Assembly (NCBI RefSeq): GCF_013087515.1
Contig: NZ_JABFCN010000046.1
Span: 1-64,000, forward strand
Reading direction: 5' to 3'
DNA length: 64,000 nucleotides
Source: Rhizobium sophorae
GTDB taxonomy: Bacteria; Pseudomonadota; Alphaproteobacteria; Rhizobiales; Rhizobiaceae
This document shows, piece by piece, positions 57,398 to 64,000 of the stretch. How positions within the stretch are numbered: position 1 is the first letter of the stretch; each line of letters begins with the position of its first letter. The position numbers and the translations under genes were made by a program. The notes below the pieces were generated by a model. It was not told the origin of the DNA and did not search any database. It worked only from the letters and a program-made list of their open reading frames with translations.

Positions 57398-58059
57398 GCT
57401 GCCATCTCCAGGAATTGGGTCACGACCGAGCGGGCCGGCACGTGCCTGACATAAAGGGGTAGGGTGAGGCCGAGGGCGGCGCGCATCTTGCGCAGCACCC
57501 GGTCCGACACTTCGAAGGCGCCGCAGCAGACGGGATATTTGCCGTAGCCGTCTGCTCGGCCGAGTTCTTCCACTTCGGCGCCGGCGCGCTTGTAGACGCG
57601 CTTGAGGTAGGGCTCGTAATTGGAAATCATCGTATGGATGCCGTGATCGAGCGCACATTCGCAAAGCGCAAGCAGCATCATGGAGAAGGCGCGGCCGGCG
57701 TCGATATCGGGGAAATCCTTGGCGATCGCCTCCTCGTCGATGCACATGCGCGTGCCTTCCCAGATGCCGGGGGCGATAAGATCAGCGGCATCGGGAAACG
57801 TCTCGCGGAAGACATCGTAGAGAAGGGTCGGGCCCGTCGTCGGCATCAGGCGCATGCCGCCATAAAGACGGGTGCGGCTGTCGTTGCACCAGACGAGATA
57901 GGCGGGGGCGAGCGAATCGTAGCTGTCACGTTCGTAAGGGCCGATGACGGGAACGTCCCATCCGAGCGTATCGGCGAAGACCTTCTTGCGCAGGCGAAAC
58001 ATCTGGTCGAGTACGGCAGCGTATTTCTGATACTCATGTGCCTGAATGATAACGAACAT
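57394..58059 (-). CDS. cinI: N-acyl-homoserine-lactone synthase CinI
   Basis: This 221-residue LuxI-family enzyme makes an acyl-homoserine lactone from acyl-ACP and S-adenosylmethionine. All hallmark residues are present: R24, F28, W34, D45, D48, R70, F84, E101 and R104. The sequence matches CinI, whose product in R. leguminosarum is 3-hydroxy-7-cis-tetradecenoyl-HSL. ATG 58059 (MFVIIQAHEYQ) is chosen; an in-frame ATG 7 codons upstream is possible. It is downstream of cinR on the same strand, across a 196-bp regulatory gap. Confidence 0.93.
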   Translation of the reverse strand: MFVIIQAHEYQKYAAVLDQMFRLRKKVFADTLGWDVPVIGPYERDSYDSLAPAYLVWCNDSRTRLYGGMRLMPTTGPTLLYDVFRETFPDAADLIAPGIWEGTRMCIDEEAIAKDFPDIDAGRAFSMMLLALCECALDHGIHTMISNYEPYLKRVYKRAGAEVEELGRADGYGKYPVCCGAFEVSDRVLRKMRAALGLTLPLYVRHVPARSVVTQFLEMAA

Positions 58060-58124
58060 TTTGCCCTCCAGCGTTTTCAAGTTCGTGGAAAGCAGAATGG
58101 TTCATGCGGGCCGGATCGGAAATT

Positions 58125-58155
58125 CCCTCAGATGGGCCCCCTCAGATGAGGGGGG
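58125..58155 (-). promoter_or_regulatory. Candidate CinR-binding dyad at the cinI promoter
   Basis: CCCCCTCAGATGAGGGGG is an 18-bp near-perfect dyad (58138-58155). It is adjacent to a half repeat CCCTCAGATGGG (58125-58136), about 65-95 bp upstream of the cinI start. Position and symmetry fit a lux-box-like activator site; binding is inferred. Confidence 0.55.
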
Positions 58156-58255
58156 CAGAACATGTCGCGCAAAAGTGTGCCGCGGTTTTGCGACAACGAC
58201 ATGCGTAAAACAAAGAGCTAAAGCGCGAGGACCGAATCTGAAAGATCGCGATTCG

Positions 58256-58981
58256 CTAGGGATTGATGATGCGCAATTGCACGGCCCGCGAGGCGGCGGC
58301 CGAGATGGTCGCGCAGCCGAGCTTGAAACGGGCGGTCTTCAGATAATCGCGCGTGGTGTGCTCTGATATGCCGAGGATGACCGAAATATCCTTGTAATCT
58401 TTGCCCAGCGCCGTCCAGTGCAGACACTCAATCTCGCGCGGCGACAATGACGGCACGGGATCGTTCTCGCCATGCAGCTCGTAGACGGCCTTGCGGTGGA
58501 TAAGATGAGCGATCTCGATCCATTCGTTGCGGCAGCGGCGGACGAGTTCGGCCCATTCCTCGGCCGCTATGCGGGCATTCAGCGACAAGAGCGCACGGCG
58601 CTGCGCCTTGTCGGCGACGGGAATGGAGTAGCCGTTGCCACCGATACCGTGCTTCTGGGCATCGACCAGCATGGCATAGGCTTCTGGAGTCGGCTCGACC
58701 TCGCTCCAGTCGAAGGGCAGCTGGCGTTCAAAACCCTGTTTGACGATCGGATCGACCTTCACATAGCTGTTCAGGAGGTAACGGGAGACCCAGGCATCCG
58801 GATAGGTGGTGCGCACGAAGGGCGAATCGATCTTGCTGGCGATCGTCTGGGCGAGATGGTAGGTGACGAAATCGAGGCCATATTCCGCCTGGAGAATGCG
58901 GATGGCGCCATCCACATTGGCCGCAGCCTTGATCTGTTCGAAAGCGGACTCGAACTTTTCGCTGTAGGTATTTTCAATCAT
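58256..58981 (-). CDS. cinR: LuxR-family quorum-sensing activator CinR
   Basis: This 241-residue regulator has an N-terminal acyl-HSL-binding domain (FVTYHLAQTI...YPDAWVSRYLLNSYVKVDPIV, with the conserved Tyr, Trp, Asp and Pro) and a C-terminal LuxR HTH (LSPREIECLHWTALGKDYKDISVILGISEHTTRDYLKTARFKLG). It activates cinI on binding the CinI signal. ATG 58981 (MIENTYSEKF) gives the known CinR start; upstream in-frame codons are probably not translated. Confidence 0.92.
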   Translation of the reverse strand: MIENTYSEKFESAFEQIKAAANVDGAIRILQAEYGLDFVTYHLAQTIASKIDSPFVRTTYPDAWVSRYLLNSYVKVDPIVKQGFERQLPFDWSEVEPTPEAYAMLVDAQKHGIGGNGYSIPVADKAQRRALLSLNARIAAEEWAELVRRCRNEWIEIAHLIHRKAVYELHGENDPVPSLSPREIECLHWTALGKDYKDISVILGISEHTTRDYLKTARFKLGCATISAAASRAVQLRIINP

Positions 58982-59104
58982 TTCCACTGCCCCAATCCCC
59001 TCAATCCTACCGCGAGCACCGTCACAAATACAAGGCATCCCCACATATGCGGGGAATGACAATCTTGGCCCCATCTGCTAGCGCCTTCCATGAGGAGGCC
59101 TCAT

Positions 59105-59299
59105 ATGGACAGCAAGAGACCATTCGAGATTGCCGAATGCCAACAGGCCGCCAAGGGCCTGAAATCCAGCTGGCAGGACATGGCCGGCTCCGAAGCGCTG
59201 ATCCGCGCCCTCGTTGCCGAACGCAACGGCGACACGCCGCTGGCGCTGTTCTGGACTGAGGTTCACCGGGCGCTCTGCCAGGAAACCAACGCCTTCTGA
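59105..59299 (+). CDS. Small hypothetical protein (64 aa)
   Basis: This 64-residue soluble helical protein (MDSKRPFEIAECQQAAKGLK...) has a GAGGAGG ribosome site 8 bases before its ATG. It is divergent from cinR. I recognise no family; strong translation signals and host-like codons support it as a real gene. Confidence 0.6.
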   Translation: MDSKRPFEIAECQQAAKGLKSSWQDMAGSEALIRALVAERNGDTPLALFWTEVHRALCQETNAF

Positions 59300-59635
59300 T
59301 AATCGGCTTTCCCGAAAGGCTCGGGCTTTTCTCCTTGGCTAAACAGCGCACCACCCGGGCGCGGCAGCAAGGAAGTCCCGCCGCCTTTTCTATATAATTG
59401 TCGATGAACACGTCTTCATTCTTGTCGCGATTCGATTCTACGATGAAAGCGTCGGACGACAGCGTTTTCGGATATATGGTTAATAAACTCGCACTATTTC
59501 ATCGATTTGTGCCAAAACGGGTTGACGAAGAATTTGTGGCAATAGCAATGGTGTTTGTGGAAACGGTTACACTCCTCACCTGTGCCGCCACTGGCTGCAG
59601 AATGTTTCGACTGTCATCACCGATATGTGAATGGA
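59300..59635 (+). other. Upstream region of the GH38-like gene
   Basis: This 336-bp AT-rich gap contains the LacI-type operator at 59556-59573 and must hold the promoter of the downstream gene. No other gene is supported. Confidence 0.45.
59556..59573 (+). promoter_or_regulatory. LacI/GalR-type operator
   Basis: TGTGGAAACGGTTACACT is a near-perfect dyad around a central CG, the signature of LacI/GalR-family operators (TGTGnAAnCGnTTnCACA). It is 63 bp upstream of the GH38-like gene start. No LacI-family gene is in the window. Confidence 0.65.
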
Positions 59636-61561
59636 ATGACTGAAAAGCGCGTGCATCTGGTCTTCAAGACCCATCTCGATATCGGCTTTACCGATCATGC
59701 CGAGAAAGTCCGCCGGCAATATCACGAGCGCTTCATTCCGCAGGCGATCGAAACGGCCAAGCATTTTCATGCCGAAAATCCCGACGAGCCGAAATTCATC
59801 TGGACGACGGGCGCCTGGCTGATCTGGGATCATCTGAATTCGCGCTCTGCAGCCGAGGTGGGAGCGCTGGAACAGGCGATCGAGCGCGGGCTGATCCGCT
59901 GGCACGGCCTGCCGTTCACCACCCATACGGAGCTGATGTCGCCGGATCTCTTCCGGGCCGGGCTTTCCTATTCGCAGGAGCTCGACCGCCGCTTCGGCAA
60001 GACGACGATCGCGGCGAAGATGACCGATGTACCCGGCCATACGCTCGGCATGGTGCCGCTGCTATCCGAGGCAGGCATCCGCTTCCTGCATCTCGGCGTC
60101 AATACGGCCTCACCGCCGCCCGACGTGCCCGAGATCTTCCGCTGGCGGGCGTCCGGCGGCGAGGAAGTGGTCGTCATGTACCAGCGCTCCTATGGCGAGA
60201 CCTGTTTTCCAGACGGTTTCGAGGACGGGCTGAGCTTTGCCCATACCAACGACAATATGGGGCCGCAGAGCGTGCCACAGACGGCCGAGGCCTATCGGGA
60301 ACTACGCGCCCGTGAGCCGGATGCGGTCATTCGCGCGGCGACGCTCGAGGATTACGGCGCCATTCTCTGGGGGGAGCGTGAGCGTTTCCCTGTTGTCGAG
60401 CTGGAACTCGGCGACAGCTGGATCCATGGCAGCGGCAGCGATCCGGTGAAGACGGCGCGGTTTCTTGCGCTGCAGCGGCTCTACGACCGCTTCGCGGCGG
60501 ATGGGCTCGACGCGCGACGTCTCGCCTTCGGGCGCGGACTGGCGATGGTGGCCGAACATACCTGCGGCGTCGATATCAAATCCTATTTGCGCGACGACAA
60601 GGCGTGGTCGCGGGCCGATTTCGAGGCCGCACGCCGATCCGATTATCGCTTCGCCTATACCGAAGCCTCATGGGATGAGCAGCGCGCCTATCTCGACCAG
60701 GCGGTCTCGGAGCTCGACGAGACGGACCGGAGCGCAGCCCAGAGCGTACTTGCCGAATTTGCCACGCCTGCCGTCATCAAGGGCGGTGGGCGGGAGCTCC
60801 GCCTGCAGACCGGTGGCTGGTCGATCGTGCTCGACGGCGCGAGCGGCGATGTGGCCGAAATCACCTCTCCCTCCGGTCGGACGATCTCCGGCTGCGACGG
60901 CTCGCTGATCGCCTATCGATATGAGAGCTACGATGCCGGCGACGTCAACCGCCACATGCAGACCTACCTGACCCATCGCCAGGAATGGGCGGTGCTCGAC
61001 CATGACAAGCCGGGGCTCGCCTGGTCGGGGGCCGCACTTTCGAAGGTCTTTCTGCCGGCGTTGGAAGCAACGCAAGCGGCGGGCATCCTTCTGTCGATGC
61101 CGGCCGAGGCCGTGCAGAAATATGGCGCGCCGCCGCATGTGATGCTGCATTTCACCGCCGAGGGCGATCGCCTCAACCTCAGCCTGACATTGCACGACAA
61201 GCCCGCCAACCGCATGCCGGAGGCAAGCTTTCTTTCCTTCACGCCTGATGGTGCGGGGGACTGGAATTTCCACAAAATGGGCCTCTGGCACCGATCGGGG
61301 AATATTGCGACGAGCGGCGGGGCACAATTGCAGGCGGTGACATCAGCACGCGGTGATCTTGCCGATGGTCCGCTGACGATCGAAACCTTCGATGCGCCGC
61401 TGGTTGCGCCGCAAAGCTCAGATTTTATGACGTTTTGCAGAACTCTGCCGGATTTTACCGCCGGTATCCGCTTCAATCTGCACAACAACAAGTGGGGAAC
61501 CAATTTCCCCATGTGGTGGCAGGGAGATTTTCAGGCGCGCTTCCGGCTCAGGCTCGACTGA
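59636..61561 (+). CDS. DUF5054 protein, glycoside hydrolase family 38-like
   Basis: This 641-residue protein has an N-terminal GH38-like domain (HLVFKTHLDIGFTD with H13 and D15 where alpha-mannosidases bind zinc; FIWTTGAWLIWDHL; KMTDVPGHTLGMVPLL) and a C-terminal beta-rich domain. It has no signal peptide, so the action is cytosolic. ATG 59636 gives the family start MTEKRVHLVFKTHLD. The LacI-type operator upstream points to sugar-controlled expression. An alpha-mannosidase-type function is plausible but unproven for DUF5054 proteins. Confidence 0.78.
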   Translation: MTEKRVHLVFKTHLDIGFTDHAEKVRRQYHERFIPQAIETAKHFHAENPDEPKFIWTTGAWLIWDHLNSRSAAEVGALEQAIERGLIRWHGLPFTTHTELMSPDLFRAGLSYSQELDRRFGKTTIAAKMTDVPGHTLGMVPLLSEAGIRFLHLGVNTASPPPDVPEIFRWRASGGEEVVVMYQRSYGETCFPDGFEDGLSFAHTNDNMGPQSVPQTAEAYRELRAREPDAVIRAATLEDYGAILWGERERFPVVELELGDSWIHGSGSDPVKTARFLALQRLYDRFAADGLDARRLAFGRGLAMVAEHTCGVDIKSYLRDDKAWSRADFEAARRSDYRFAYTEASWDEQRAYLDQAVSELDETDRSAAQSVLAEFATPAVIKGGGRELRLQTGGWSIVLDGASGDVAEITSPSGRTISGCDGSLIAYRYESYDAGDVNRHMQTYLTHRQEWAVLDHDKPGLAWSGAALSKVFLPALEATQAAGILLSMPAEAVQKYGAPPHVMLHFTAEGDRLNLSLTLHDKPANRMPEASFLSFTPDGAGDWNFHKMGLWHRSGNIATSGGAQLQAVTSARGDLADGPLTIETFDAPLVAPQSSDFMTFCRTLPDFTAGIRFNLHNNKWGTNFPMWWQGDFQARFRLRLD

Positions 61562-61603
61562 GCCGCTCGATCCGCAAGCGGCCTGGTCGATGTGAGAAAG
61601 GAT

Positions 61604-61843
61604 TCAGCCGACGTTTGCTGTTCGGTTGAACCAACTGGCGCGTGGCGCTTCGGGCCGCTGCGGCTTCGGGCGAAACTTCACCAGCACCTCGCGGCCATCG
61701 GAGGAGGCCTGCGTGCGCTCCAGCGCGTCGCGTTCGGCAACTGCCTGGCGCCAGTGCTCGTCGTCGCGCCCATTTGGCCGACCCTGTTCCTCCCAAATCG
61801 CGTAAGCTCTTTTGCTGATCCATTCGTGGCGTCTGTCGCTCAT
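61604..61843 (-). CDS. DUF2934 family protein
   Basis: This 79-residue protein has the DUF2934 core ISKRAYAIWEEQGRPNGRDDEHWRQAVAE, a helical domain common in rhizobia and often stress-related. ATG 61843 is chosen to match the family start MSDRRHEWI; its 5' neighbour lies 25 bp upstream on the same strand, so the two are probably co-transcribed. Function unknown. Confidence 0.8.
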   Translation of the reverse strand: MSDRRHEWISKRAYAIWEEQGRPNGRDDEHWRQAVAERDALERTQASSDGREVLVKFRPKPQRPEAPRASWFNRTANVG

Positions 61844-61868
61844 CGATCCATTCCATTGATCAAAATTG

Positions 61869-62075
61869 TTATTCGGCAATTCTGTCCTGCAGAACCGGCG
61901 GCCGGCGCTTGGCTGCCATCAGCAGGTCGAGTTCGATCGAGGAGGGCCCGAAACGGGTAAACAGGCTTTCTGCCTGCTCGCCGCGCAGGCCATATTTGGA
62001 GGCGAATTCGTCAAGGCTATAGGGGCGGCCGCGCAGGATTTTGCTTCGGCGCTCCGGTTCACGGATTTGCGTCAT
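61869..62075 (-). CDS. DUF3606-like small protein
   Basis: This 68-residue protein is helical (RPYSLDEFASKYGLRGEQAESLFTRFGPSSIELDLLMAAKRR) and resembles DUF3606 proteins; the match is moderate. ATG 62075 is chosen over one 13 codons upstream. A good EcfG-type promoter lies 40-64 bp upstream and would also serve the DUF2934 gene behind it. Confidence 0.65.
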   Translation of the reverse strand: MTQIREPERRSKILRGRPYSLDEFASKYGLRGEQAESLFTRFGPSSIELDLLMAAKRRPPVLQDRIAE

Positions 62076-62434
62076 TGGTGATAACCCCAGTGTGTTTTGC
62101 GAATGTGAGGACAAAACAAATTACAGAGACAAAAGTTCCGTGAATTTTCAGGGTTTTTTCGCCTCGCCGTGTCATTCCGGAGCGATCTCGGGCGGGTGGC
62201 ATAGATTTTTAAGGCTGGTGTGCGCGGAGAAAATTTCGTCTAAACACGCAAGAATATCAGCGTGTTATGGAATTCGCTTCCGCGGCGGCGGATAAATGGG
62301 CTTTACCCCGGCGTGTTACTCTATAGAATCAATAGTGTTATTCGGTTCGCAGGGGCAGCAAATCGTTCCGTTCCCCGCGTTGGCGCGACCGATACCGGAG
62401 GACTTTGGCTTCAACCCATCAAGAGGAGACAGAC
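62076..62434. other. Intergenic region between two small stress-type genes
   Basis: This 359-bp gap is AT-richer than its surroundings. It contains the EcfG-type promoter for the minus-strand genes (62115-62139). Nothing else is recognised. Confidence 0.4.
62115..62139 (-). promoter_or_regulatory. EcfG/RpoE2-type general stress promoter
   Basis: On the minus strand GGAAC, 16 bases, TGTT, 40 bp upstream of the DUF3606-like start. It fits the general stress sigma consensus. Confidence 0.55.
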
Positions 62435-62818
62435 ATGATGAATGCACTGCCGCCACTTCATGACGGCCACGCGCCGTTCAACCTCCAGCAGCTGTTTCGT
62501 GAAGCGCTCTATGCTTTCGAGGAATGGGACAGCGAATTGACCGAACCGATCGTGACCCACGAAGGCCGGGTCATCCCCATCAGCTTCGTTTTCGAAGCCA
62601 TGCGCGAATGCACCGACATCGTGCCGATGAACATCGTCGGCGCCGTCACCGAACGGCTGACCAAGCCGTGGGAGGGCGAAGGCCCGCTCGACCAGATGAC
62701 TTTCTCGACGGCGGCGCGTGTCATGCGCGTCCTAGTGCGCAAGCGCCTTCTCCTCACCGGGGCTGCGGATCTCGTTGCCGTTTCGGCCCATGCGTCAGAA
62801 GACCAGGGCCGCGACTGA
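62435..62818 (+). CDS. Hypothetical protein (127 aa)
   Basis: This 127-residue soluble, mostly helical protein (MMNALPPLHDGHAPFNLQQLF...; FEEWDSELTEPIVTHEGRVIPISFVFEAM) has no family I recognise. Two adjacent ATGs and an AGAGGAGAC ribosome site mark the start. It stands between groups of stress-type small genes. Confidence 0.7.
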   Translation: MMNALPPLHDGHAPFNLQQLFREALYAFEEWDSELTEPIVTHEGRVIPISFVFEAMRECTDIVPMNIVGAVTERLTKPWEGEGPLDQMTFSTAARVMRVLVRKRLLLTGAADLVAVSAHASEDQGRD

Positions 62819-62866
62819 CAAAGTGAGGATCGCGGCCATGGCTGCGATCCTTTTCCGCTTCTTGGC

Positions 62867-62891
62867 GGAACCTCGCTTATTCCCAGCCGTT
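62867..62891 (+). promoter_or_regulatory. EcfG/RpoE2-type promoter candidate upstream of the DUF4174 gene
   Basis: GGAAC, 16 bases, CGTT, 134 bp upstream of the DUF4174 start. A palindromic repeat lies between promoter and gene and would be part of the 5' leader. Confidence 0.45.
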
Positions 62892-62915
62892 TAATTCGGC
62901 AGGCACAGCCCGCAA

Positions 62916-63007
62916 CTACAGCGCCCTTTTCGAGAGTCGCAAAGGGCGCTGTAGCAGTTTGAATTGCTGCATAATCTATAAATCGATCCCGATTTGAGAG
63001 TTATGCT
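62916..63007. repeat. Composite palindromic repeat element (complete copy, reversed)
   Basis: Reverse-complement counterpart of the 25843-25943 element. The stem CAGCGCCCTTT/AAAGGGCGCTG is followed by GCAGTTTGAATTGCTGCATAAT-like spacer sequence and the palindrome around AAATCGATCCCGATTT. It lies directly upstream of the DUF4174 gene. Confidence 0.7.
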
Positions 63008-63024
63008 GTGGTGACGGGCGAGGA

Positions 63025-63447
63025 ATGAGCACCATGCTAAAATCTATTGTTCATGAAATCATGGGTACACCCAGGCGTGAGCCTGATCTTCCGCAATCGC
63101 TCGAGCAGTTTCGCGACAGGAAACGGGTGCTGATCATCTTTGCCGATGCGCAAGATGACCGCGCGCTCATCCAGGATGAATGGCTGCGCAAGGCGCATAT
63201 GCGCTTAATCGAGGAAGACATCGAGGTGTTCAGCATTGCCGGCGGCGGCGCATTTGCGCTGTTCGACGATGACTGGGAACTCGATGCCGACGATATTCGC
63301 GATCGGCTGCAGGGACCGCCATCCGGCGAGTTCGGGTTGATCCTGATCGGACGCGACGGAATCGTGAAGCTGCGGTCGAGCGAGCCGATGAGCGCCGAGG
63401 ATATCTTCGCGGCTTTTGAGATGTTGCCGAAGAAGACGCCTTGGTAG
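63025..63447 (+). CDS. DUF4174 domain protein
   Basis: This 140-residue protein has a DUF4174 domain of thioredoxin-like type: LEQFRDRKRVLIIFADAQDDRALIQDEWL, FALFDDDWELDADDIRDRL and FGLILIGRDGIVKLRSSEPMSAEDIFAAFEMLP. No redox cysteine pair is visible. The function of the domain is unknown. The start lies 18 bp after a composite repeat element. Confidence 0.82.
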   Translation: MSTMLKSIVHEIMGTPRREPDLPQSLEQFRDRKRVLIIFADAQDDRALIQDEWLRKAHMRLIEEDIEVFSIAGGGAFALFDDDWELDADDIRDRLQGPPSGEFGLILIGRDGIVKLRSSEPMSAEDIFAAFEMLPKKTPW

Positions 63448-63510
63448 TGTTTCGAGAGTCCGTTTGAAGCGGCGGGCGGTGGAGCATCCGCGCCCGCATC
63501 CTTTGCATGT

Positions 63511-64000
63511 TCAGAGTTCGAAGGCTTCCTTGAGGCCCAGGCTCTTGCGTTCGCGCAGGTCAAGATCGGCCTCGATATGGGCGATGTGATGCAGCATCAG
63601 CTGGCAGGCGCGGTCGAGTTCGTCGGCTTCGATCGCCGAGACAATATCACCATGTTCGGAATGGCCGCAGCTCGATGCGGTCGACTGCCCGTAAAGCGCA
63701 ATCACCAGCGACGAGCGGGCGACGAGCTCCTCCATGAAGCGCTGCATGATCGAATTTCCCGATATGACTGCCAGCGTCAGATGAAAATCGCCCGATGCCT
63801 TGATTTCAGCGCGGCGTGCGGTCTGGCCACGCTCGCTCATCAAGCGGCCTTCTTCCAGCAGAAGCTGTCGCAGATGAGTAATATCGTCAGGCGTGATCCG
63901 CGCCGCTGCCTCGCGCAATATGCCCGGTTCGACCAAGCGGCGGGCGGAAAAGATCTGGCGAGCCTCTTCCGGCGAGGGATAGGCGACGAAGGCGCCGCGG
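63511..64000 (-). CDS. GntR-family regulator, FCD domain (5' end outside the window)
   Basis: The open frame runs off the window edge without a start; about 163 C-terminal residues are visible. They match the FCD ligand-binding domain of FadR-type GntR regulators: EEARQIFSARRLVEPGILREAA, DFHLTLAVISGNSIMQRFMEEL (metal-ligand His) and AIEADELDRACQLMLHHIAHIE. The N-terminal winged HTH lies beyond 64000. Such regulators control sugar-acid or amino-acid catabolism genes. Confidence 0.85.
   Translation of the reverse strand, partial: RGAFVAYPSPEEARQIFSARRLVEPGILREAAARITPDDITHLRQLLLEEGRLMSERGQTARRAEIKASGDFHLTLAVISGNSIMQRFMEELVARSSLVIALYGQSTASSCGHSEHGDIVSAIEADELDRACQLMLHHIAHIEADLDLRERKSLGLKEAFEL

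Overview
The window is chromosomal DNA of a fast-growing rhizobium, most likely of the Rhizobium leguminosarum / R. etli group. The evidence is the high GC content, the dctA/dctBD dicarboxylate locus next to an lpcC/lpsB-type LPS core mannosyltransferase and greA, a cinR-cinI-cinS quorum-sensing locus, a tandem pair of AbcR (alpha-r15) small RNAs beside an lsrB/vtlR-type LysR gene and trxB, and RIME-like intergenic mosaics. There is no prophage, IS element or CRISPR array. All species and family assignments rest on recalled protein and RNA signatures; no database search was run.

Layout. 0-6.7 kb: an aminoglycoside-6-kinase-like gene, an arsR-MFS-old yellow enzyme operon, two AbcR sRNAs, lsrB, trxB and a divergent lrp. 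6.7-11.5 kb: dctD-dctB divergent from dctA, with a clear sigma-54 promoter and two DctD-type upstream sites. 11.5-13.2 kb: lpcC and greA. 13.3-16.1 kb: a radical-SAM gene and a UdgX-type uracil-DNA glycosylase gene behind a LexA box. 16.1-27.2 kb: carB and carA, 6 kb apart, separated by a zinc metallopeptidase, an aldo/keto reductase, a Tet-type MFS pump and a MATE pump. 27.4-39.7 kb: a YqeY-like protein, dnaG, recQ, vapBC, kbl-tdh, a GFA-family gene and rpoD. 39.8-54.4 kb: mostly small accessory genes: GYD, two tandem DUF930 TonB-like proteins, an APH(3')-like kinase, AraC/EamA/B3-B4 genes, DUF427, two DUF6894 genes, a Crp-type regulator, an EntS-like MFS, DUF922, a HAD phosphatase, DUF1428, YjbQ, a paralogous pair of small exported proteins, SIMPL and GNAT. 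54.4-56.4 kb: a gene-poor stretch ending at a tRNA with anticodon CAU, holding a very small ORF, a small lipoprotein and a probably broken gene. 56.7-59.1 kb: a single-domain response regulator and cinS-cinI-cinR. 59.1-64 kb: a GH38-like enzyme with a LacI-type operator, several small stress-type genes, and a GntR/FCD regulator cut by the window end.

How the genes work together. The dct locus is a complete uptake and two-component control unit for succinate, malate and fumarate. lsrB with the AbcR sRNAs forms a regulatory module that in related bacteria controls ABC-transporter mRNAs. The cin genes form a complete acyl-homoserine-lactone circuit. The radical-SAM/UdgX pair looks like a DNA-damage-inducible repair or modification unit and is the least understood system here. 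Several small DUF genes have GGAAC-N16-nGTT or nATT promoter-like sequences, which suggests general-stress (EcfG/RpoE2) control. A roughly 100-bp element made of two palindromes recurs in complete or half form at four sites.
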